DNA from: Bacteroides sp.
GTDB taxonomy: Bacteria; Bacteroidota; Bacteroidia; Bacteroidales; Bacteroidaceae
DNA: 9,197 nucleotides
Direction: 5' to 3'
Assembly (NCBI GenBank): GCA_030529405.1
Contig: JAUMWZ010000055.1
Coordinates: 1-9,197 of the forward strand
In this document: in pieces, positions 6,047 to 9,197 of the stretch
Layout: each line of letters opens with the position of its first letter
How positions within the stretch are numbered: the stretch's first letter is position 1
Translations under genes and position numbers: made by a program
The notes under the pieces: generated by a model
Told to the model about the DNA's origin: nothing
What the model saw: the letters and a program-made list of their open reading frames with translations, nothing else
Databases searched by the model: none

Positions 6047-6436
6047 ATGGCAAAAAAAACAGTTGCAGCAAAGAAGAGAAATGTGAAAGTAGACGCTAAT
6101 GGACAGTTGCATGTTCATTCTTCTTTCAACAATATTATTGTTTCTCTTGCGAACAGTGAAGGGCAGATAATCTCTTGGTCATCTGCTGGTAAAATGGGAT
6201 TCAGAGGTTCTAAGAAGAATACTCCATACGCAGCTCAAATGGCGGCTCAAGATTGTGCTAAGATAGCGTTTGACTTGGGTCTTAGAAAGGTAAAAGCGTA
6301 TGTTAAGGGTCCAGGTAACGGACGTGAGTCTGCTATCAGAACTATACACGGTGCTGGTATTGAAGTTACTGAAATCATAGATGTAACTCCACTTCCACAT
6401 AACGGATGTCGTCCTCCAAAGAGACGTAGAGTTTAA
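6047..6436 (+). CDS. rpsK: 30S ribosomal protein S11 (uS11)
   Basis: S11 is a platform protein of the 30S subunit next to the mRNA exit site and helps shape the Shine-Dalgarno cleft. The 129-residue product has the family landmarks [18 protein letters not shown] (22-39), the [20 protein letters not shown] segment (43-62), [20 protein letters not shown] (85-104) and the C-terminus [18 protein letters not shown] (112-129). The NG in the terminal PHNG motif is the site that is an isoaspartate in E. coli S11. It follows rpsM by 11 nt. The 115 nt after its stop form the longest gap inside the operon, suggesting that expression of the following rpsD gene is controlled separately. Confidence 0.98.
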
Positions 6437-6551
6437 TAGAATCTTTATATTAAAGAATGACCTTGATTTTGTTTTTGGATTACATTTTCTTCTCTGTAAT
6501 CGCGGCTGTGCAAAATAAGTTCATTAGTTAACAATTAAAACATAGATAAAA
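6437..6551 (+). promoter_or_regulatory. rpsK-rpsD intergenic region, candidate rpsD (S4) mRNA leader
   Basis: This 115-nt gap contains two inverted repeats. The first is TCTTTA-TAT-TAAAGA (6442-6456), a 6-bp AT stem with a 3-nt loop. The second is GATTACA (6478-6484) and TGTAATC (6495-6501), a perfect 7-bp stem around a 10-nt pyrimidine loop TTTTCTTCTC, followed by GCGGCTGTGC, the only GC-rich patch of the gap. A U-rich segment (6467-6476) lies between them. No clear TAnnTTTG promoter is visible. S4 is a known autoregulator of its own mRNA in E. coli and in Bacillus, so a structured leader here is plausible, but S4 binding is inference only. The gap also contains a 24-codon ORF, listed separately. 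Confidence 0.45.
6457..6531 (+). other. possible 24-codon hydrophobic small ORF in the rpsD leader
   Basis: An ATG at 6457 opens a frame of 24 codons ending at TAA 6529-6531, 20 nt before the rpsD start. The product would be very hydrophobic, with LILFLDYIFFSVIAAV as residues 3-18, long enough for one short membrane segment. It runs across both arms of the 7-bp hairpin, so ribosomes reading it would open that stem. No Shine-Dalgarno motif precedes it, which is normal for this genome. U-rich DNA readily encodes hydrophobic residues by chance, and I know no such leader peptide family, so this is a candidate only. Confidence 0.2.
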
Positions 6552-7157
6552 ATGGCTAGATATACTGGACCAAAATCAAGAATAGCTCGTAAGTTTGGTG
6601 AAGGAATTTTTGGAGCAGACAAAGTTTTGTCTAAGAAAAATTATCCTCCAGGACAACACGGAAATTCAAGAAAAAGAAAGACATCGGAATATGGAATTCA
6701 GCTTCGTGAAAAGCAAAAAGCTAAATATACTTATGGTGTTCTAGAAAAGCAATTCCGTAACCTGTTTAAGAAGGCTGAAACAGCTAAAGGTATTACAGGT
6801 GAGATCTTGCTTCAACTTTTAGAGTGCCGTCTTGATAACGTAGTTTTCCGTTTAGGAATAGCTCCAACTCGTGCTGCTGCTCGTCAGCTTGTAAGTCATA
6901 AGCATATAACAATTGATGGTGCAGTTGTGAATATCCCTTCATTCGCTGTTAAGCCAGGACAAGTGGTTGGTGTACGTGAAAAGTCAAAATCATTAGAAGT
7001 AGTTTCTAACTCTTTAGCTGGATTTAACCACAGTAAGTATCCTTGGTTAGAGTGGGATAATACTTCTAAGGTAGGTAAGATGCTTCACGTTCCAGAAAGA
7101 GCGGATATTCCAGAAAATATTAAAGAGCATTTAATTGTAGAGTTGTATTCTAAATAA
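6552..7157 (+). CDS. rpsD: 30S ribosomal protein S4 (uS4)
   Basis: S4 is a primary 16S rRNA-binding protein that nucleates assembly of the 30S body; with S5 it affects decoding accuracy. The 201-residue product starts MARYTGPKSRIARKFGEGIF (1-20), contains YPPGQHG (31-37), and carries the S4 RNA-binding domain at about 91-139, including ECRLDNVVFRLGIAPTRAAA (91-110) and RQLVSHKHITIDGAVVNIP (111-129). The N-terminal CxxC zinc motif of some S4 proteins is absent, so this is the zinc-free form. The C-terminus with VPERADIPENIKEHLIVELY (180-199) is standard. The start is preceded by an A-rich stretch (ATAGATAAAA) rather than a Shine-Dalgarno motif. rpoA follows after 11 nt. Confidence 0.98.
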   Translation: MARYTGPKSRIARKFGEGIFGADKVLSKKNYPPGQHGNSRKRKTSEYGIQLREKQKAKYTYGVLEKQFRNLFKKAETAKGITGEILLQLLECRLDNVVFRLGIAPTRAAARQLVSHKHITIDGAVVNIPSFAVKPGQVVGVREKSKSLEVVSNSLAGFNHSKYPWLEWDNTSKVGKMLHVPERADIPENIKEHLIVELYSK

Positions 7158-7168
7158 TAAATAGTTAA

Positions 7169-8161
7169 ATGGCGATATTAGCATTTCAAAAACCTGATAA
7201 AGTATCAATGATAGAAGCTGACGACAAATTCGGTAAATTCGAATTTTGTCCTTTAGAACCAGGTTTTGGTATAACTGTGGGTAACGCCCTTAGACGTATT
7301 TTGTTATCGTCTTTGGAAGGTTATGCGATAGCTACGGTTAAAATAGCAGGAGTGGATCATGAGTTCGCTTCTGTACCTGGGGTTAAAGAAGATGTGACTA
7401 ACATTATACTTAATCTCAAACAAGTGAGATTTAAGCAAGTTGTGGACGAAATCGAGTTTGAAAAAGTAAATATTACTGTTGAAAACTCGACAGAATTTAA
7501 GGCTGGTGACATTGCCAAGTATTTGACTGGGTTTGAAGTGTTAAATCCAGAACTACTAATTTGTCATTTAGATTCTACAGCTACAATGAGCATAGAACTC
7601 TTTATCAATAAGGGACGTGGATATGTTCCTTCTGATGATAACAGAGTTCACTGTACAGATGTAAATGTTGTTCCTATTGACTCTATTTACACACCTATTC
7701 GTAATGTTAAGTATTGGGTTGAAAATTTCCGTGTTGAACAAAAGACGGACTATGAAAAACTAATGCTTGAAATTACAACTGATGGTTCTATTAGTCCAAA
7801 GGACGCCTTGAAAGATGCATCTAAGATACTTATTCATCACTTCATGTTGTTCTCTGATGAGAAATTTACGCTTGATTCAACAAGTGCTGATGAAGATGAT
7901 GGCTATGATGAAGAAGCACTTCATATGCGTCAGCTATTGAACACAAAGCTTATAGATATGGAATTGTCTGTACGTGCTTTGAACTGTTTGAAAGCTGCAG
8001 ATGTGGAAACTTTGGGAGACCTTGTTCAATACAACAAAACAGATCTTTTGAAGTTCAGAAACTTTGGAAAGAAATCGCTTACCGAGCTTGATGATTTGCT
8101 GGAAAGTCTGAATCTATCTTTTGGAACCGATATCTCAAGATATAAATTAGATAAAAAATAA
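7169..8161 (+). CDS. rpoA: DNA-directed RNA polymerase alpha subunit
   Basis: The alpha subunit dimerises to start assembly of the RNA polymerase core and contacts promoter DNA and activators through its C-terminal domain. The 330-residue product has normal length. The N-terminal domain (about 1-232) contains the assembly motif PGFGITVGNALRRILLSSLE (31-50). An acidic linker (DEDDGYDEE, 241-249) leads to the C-terminal domain (about 255-320) with LSVRALNCLKAADVETLGDL (266-285) and LKFRNFGKKSLTELDDLLES (294-313). R269, N272 and K275 correspond to the DNA-contacting R265, N268 and K271 of E. coli. rplQ follows after 3 nt. Confidence 0.98.
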   Translation: MAILAFQKPDKVSMIEADDKFGKFEFCPLEPGFGITVGNALRRILLSSLEGYAIATVKIAGVDHEFASVPGVKEDVTNIILNLKQVRFKQVVDEIEFEKVNITVENSTEFKAGDIAKYLTGFEVLNPELLICHLDSTATMSIELFINKGRGYVPSDDNRVHCTDVNVVPIDSIYTPIRNVKYWVENFRVEQKTDYEKLMLEITTDGSISPKDALKDASKILIHHFMLFSDEKFTLDSTSADEDDGYDEEALHMRQLLNTKLIDMELSVRALNCLKAADVETLGDLVQYNKTDLLKFRNFGKKSLTELDDLLESLNLSFGTDISRYKLDKK

Positions 8162-8164
8162 GAA

Positions 8165-8635
8165 ATGAGACATAATAAGAAATTCAACCATTTAGGTCGT
8201 ACTGCTTCTCATAGAAGTGCTATGTTGTCAAACATGGCTTGTTCTTTGATTAAGCACAAAAGAATCACTACGACTGTAGCAAAGGCTAAAGCTCTTAAGA
8301 AGTTTGTTGAGCCTTTGATAACAAAATCAAAAGATGACACTACAAACTCACGTCGTGTTGTTTTCAGTAACCTACAAGATAAGTTTGCTGTTACAGAACT
8401 TTTCAAAGAAATCTCTGTAAAAATTGCTGACCGTCCAGGTGGTTACACTAGAATCATAAAGACTGGAAACAGATTGGGTGACAATGCAGAAATGTGTTTC
8501 ATCGAATTGGTAGACTACAATCCAAATATGGCTTCAGAGAAATCTGCAACTAAGAAGTCTACACGTACTCGTCGTTCTAAGAAGAGTGCATCAACTGCTC
8601 CAGCAGAAGAAGTAAAGGTTGAATCAGCAGAATAA
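8165..8635 (+). CDS. rplQ: 50S ribosomal protein L17 (bL17) with low-complexity C-terminal tail
   Basis: L17 is a large-subunit protein near the polypeptide exit tunnel opening. The 156-residue product has the conserved core MRHNKKFNHLGRTASHRSAM (1-20), LIKHKRITTTVAKAKALKKF (28-47), RPGGYTRIIKTGNRLGDNAE (90-109) and MCFIELVDYN (110-119). After residue 119 comes a 37-residue tail, first Lys/Arg/Ser/Thr-rich (SATKKSTRTRRSKKSAS, 127-143) and then acidic (APAEEVKVESAE, 145-156). The tail is probably disordered; its role is unknown. The ATG lies 3 nt after the rpoA stop. This is the last gene of the operon; an intrinsic terminator begins 26 nt beyond its stop. Confidence 0.98.
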   Translation: MRHNKKFNHLGRTASHRSAMLSNMACSLIKHKRITTTVAKAKALKKFVEPLITKSKDDTTNSRRVVFSNLQDKFAVTELFKEISVKIADRPGGYTRIIKTGNRLGDNAEMCFIELVDYNPNMASEKSATKKSTRTRRSKKSASTAPAEEVKVESAE

Positions 8636-8661
8636 TAGTCTATAATCAACTTTGATGAATG

Positions 8662-8703
8662 AAAGGATAGCTACACATTGTGTAGCTATCCTTTTTTGTT
8701 TTT
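8662..8703 (+). terminator. intrinsic (rho-independent) terminator of the operon
   Basis: Bases 8662-8676 and 8680-8694 form a perfect 15-bp stem (AAAGGATAGCTACAC against GTGTAGCTATCCTTT) with a 3-nt loop ATT. It is followed by a T tract (8692-8697), a single G and five more T. Position, stem strength and U tract make this a textbook terminator for + strand transcription coming from rplQ. On the other strand only three T follow the stem, so it should act mainly in one direction. Confidence 0.95.
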
Positions 8704-8826
8704 AGAAATGTCTCATCCTTAATTTATACTTTTACTTGGAAACTAATACTTGTAATTCATAGTAAGTTAATGATTGATATGGCATATGTAATCTAGTTTT
8801 TTGTAGGTCTAATTTTTTTCATCATA
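8704..8826. other. unique AT-rich intergenic spacer, no gene seen
   Basis: These 123 bases between the terminator and the tandem repeat array are AT-rich. They contain only very short frames, for example nine codons from an ATG pair on the - strand starting near 8825. I see no tRNA, no convincing TAnnTTTG promoter on either strand and no protein similarity. The stretch does not resemble the repeat unit that follows. Confidence 0.6.
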
Positions 8827-9197
8827 TCTCCCTTTTCTTTTCCGCTTCCTTCTTCTTCTTCTTTACCCTTTTTCCTTCCTTTTTTAGTGTCCTTTTTCCC
8901 TCCGTTCCTTTTTACGATTTTGCTCTTTATTATCTTAGTTCTATATAGTGTGTTTCTTCTGATTGTTGTATTCCTGCTTGTCTTTCTCCCTTTTCTTTTC
9001 CGCTTCCTTCTTCTTCTTCTTTACCCTTTTTCCTTCCTTTTTTAGTGTCCTTTTTCCCTCCGTTCCTTTTTACGATTTTGCTCTTTATTATCTTAGTTCT
9101 ATATAGTGTGTTTCTTCTGATTGTTGTATTCCTGCTTGTCTTTCTCCCTTTTCTTTTCCGCTTCCTTCTTCTTCTTCTTTACCCTTTTTCCTTCCTT
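8827..9197. repeat. tandem array of a 158-bp unit, 2.35 copies, continuing past the window end
   Basis: Copy 1 is 8827-8984, copy 2 is 8985-9142, and copy 3 (first 55 bases) is 9143-9197, where the window ends. Base-by-base reading shows no difference between the copies. Each unit starts TCTCCCTTTTCTTTTCCGC and ends CCTGCTTGTCTT. The first 87 bases of the unit contain only six purines on the + strand, with repeated short CCTTTTTCC-like words; the remainder is mixed AT-rich sequence containing CTATATAGTG. The period is not a multiple of three and neither strand shows a credible gene, so the array is treated as non-coding. It has no CRISPR repeat-spacer pattern. Copy number and the right border are outside view. 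Confidence 0.95.

Noticed and set aside
8660..8707. 16-codon ORF starting at ATG in front of the terminator stem
   Set aside because: It is built from the terminator hairpin itself and has no other support.
8919..8950. TTGCTC-18 nt-TATAGT inside the repeat unit as a sigma70-like promoter
   Set aside because: The host appears to be a Bacteroidetes, whose main promoters use TTTG and TAnnTTTG; the match is only partial and the AT-rich context makes chance likely.
8915..9179. Long stop-free frame on the - strand through the repeat array, coding for Lys/Arg/Glu/Gly-rich sequence
   Set aside because: It contains no ATG and no Shine-Dalgarno context, its composition simply mirrors the polypurine strand, and the 158-bp period changes the frame from copy to copy until a stop is met.
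8827..9197. CRISPR array
   Set aside because: The repeats are contiguous 158-bp units without short repeats separated by unique spacers, and no cas gene is visible.

Overview
The window is the 3' part of a bacterial ribosomal-protein super-operon: the spc operon running straight into the alpha operon. All genes are on the + strand. It ends in a strong intrinsic terminator, followed by a non-coding tail that carries a perfect tandem repeat. The protein sequences, the AT-rich composition, the almost complete lack of Shine-Dalgarno motifs, the gene order secY-map-infA-rpmJ without adk, and the cysteine-poor L36 and S14 all point to a Bacteroidetes genome, most likely of the order Bacteroidales. 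I cannot name a genus from this sequence alone.

Layout. Positions 1-244 are the end of rplE (L5). Then follow rpsN (S14), rpsH (S8), rplF (L6), rplR (L18), rpsE (S5), rpmD (L30), rplO (L15), secY, map (methionine aminopeptidase), infA (IF-1), rpmJ (L36), rpsM (S13), rpsK (S11), rpsD (S4), rpoA (RNA polymerase alpha) and rplQ (L17), ending at 8635. Most gaps are 2-34 nt, which fits one co-transcribed unit. Two gaps stand out. The 57-nt rpsN-rpsH gap holds a small GC hairpin. The 115-nt rpsK-rpsD gap holds two inverted repeats and a 24-codon hydrophobic ORF, and is a candidate leader for S4. A 15-bp perfect stem with a U tract (8662-8703) closes the operon.

The genes supply parts of both ribosomal subunits, the Sec translocation channel, the enzyme that trims initiator methionine, an initiation factor and the RNA polymerase alpha subunit. 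Membrane-protein export, protein synthesis and transcription capacity are thus expressed together.

The 562 nt after rplQ contain no supportable gene. From 8827 to the window edge there are two complete and one cut-off copy of a 158-bp unit. The copies are identical as far as I can compare them by eye, and the first half of the unit is almost pure pyrimidine on the + strand. This array is the least explained element of the window. The operon itself is ordinary. Its modest oddities are two isolated Shine-Dalgarno sites (before rplF and rpmD), loss of the zinc ligands in L36 and S14, a G8 run inside secY, and the rpsD leader.
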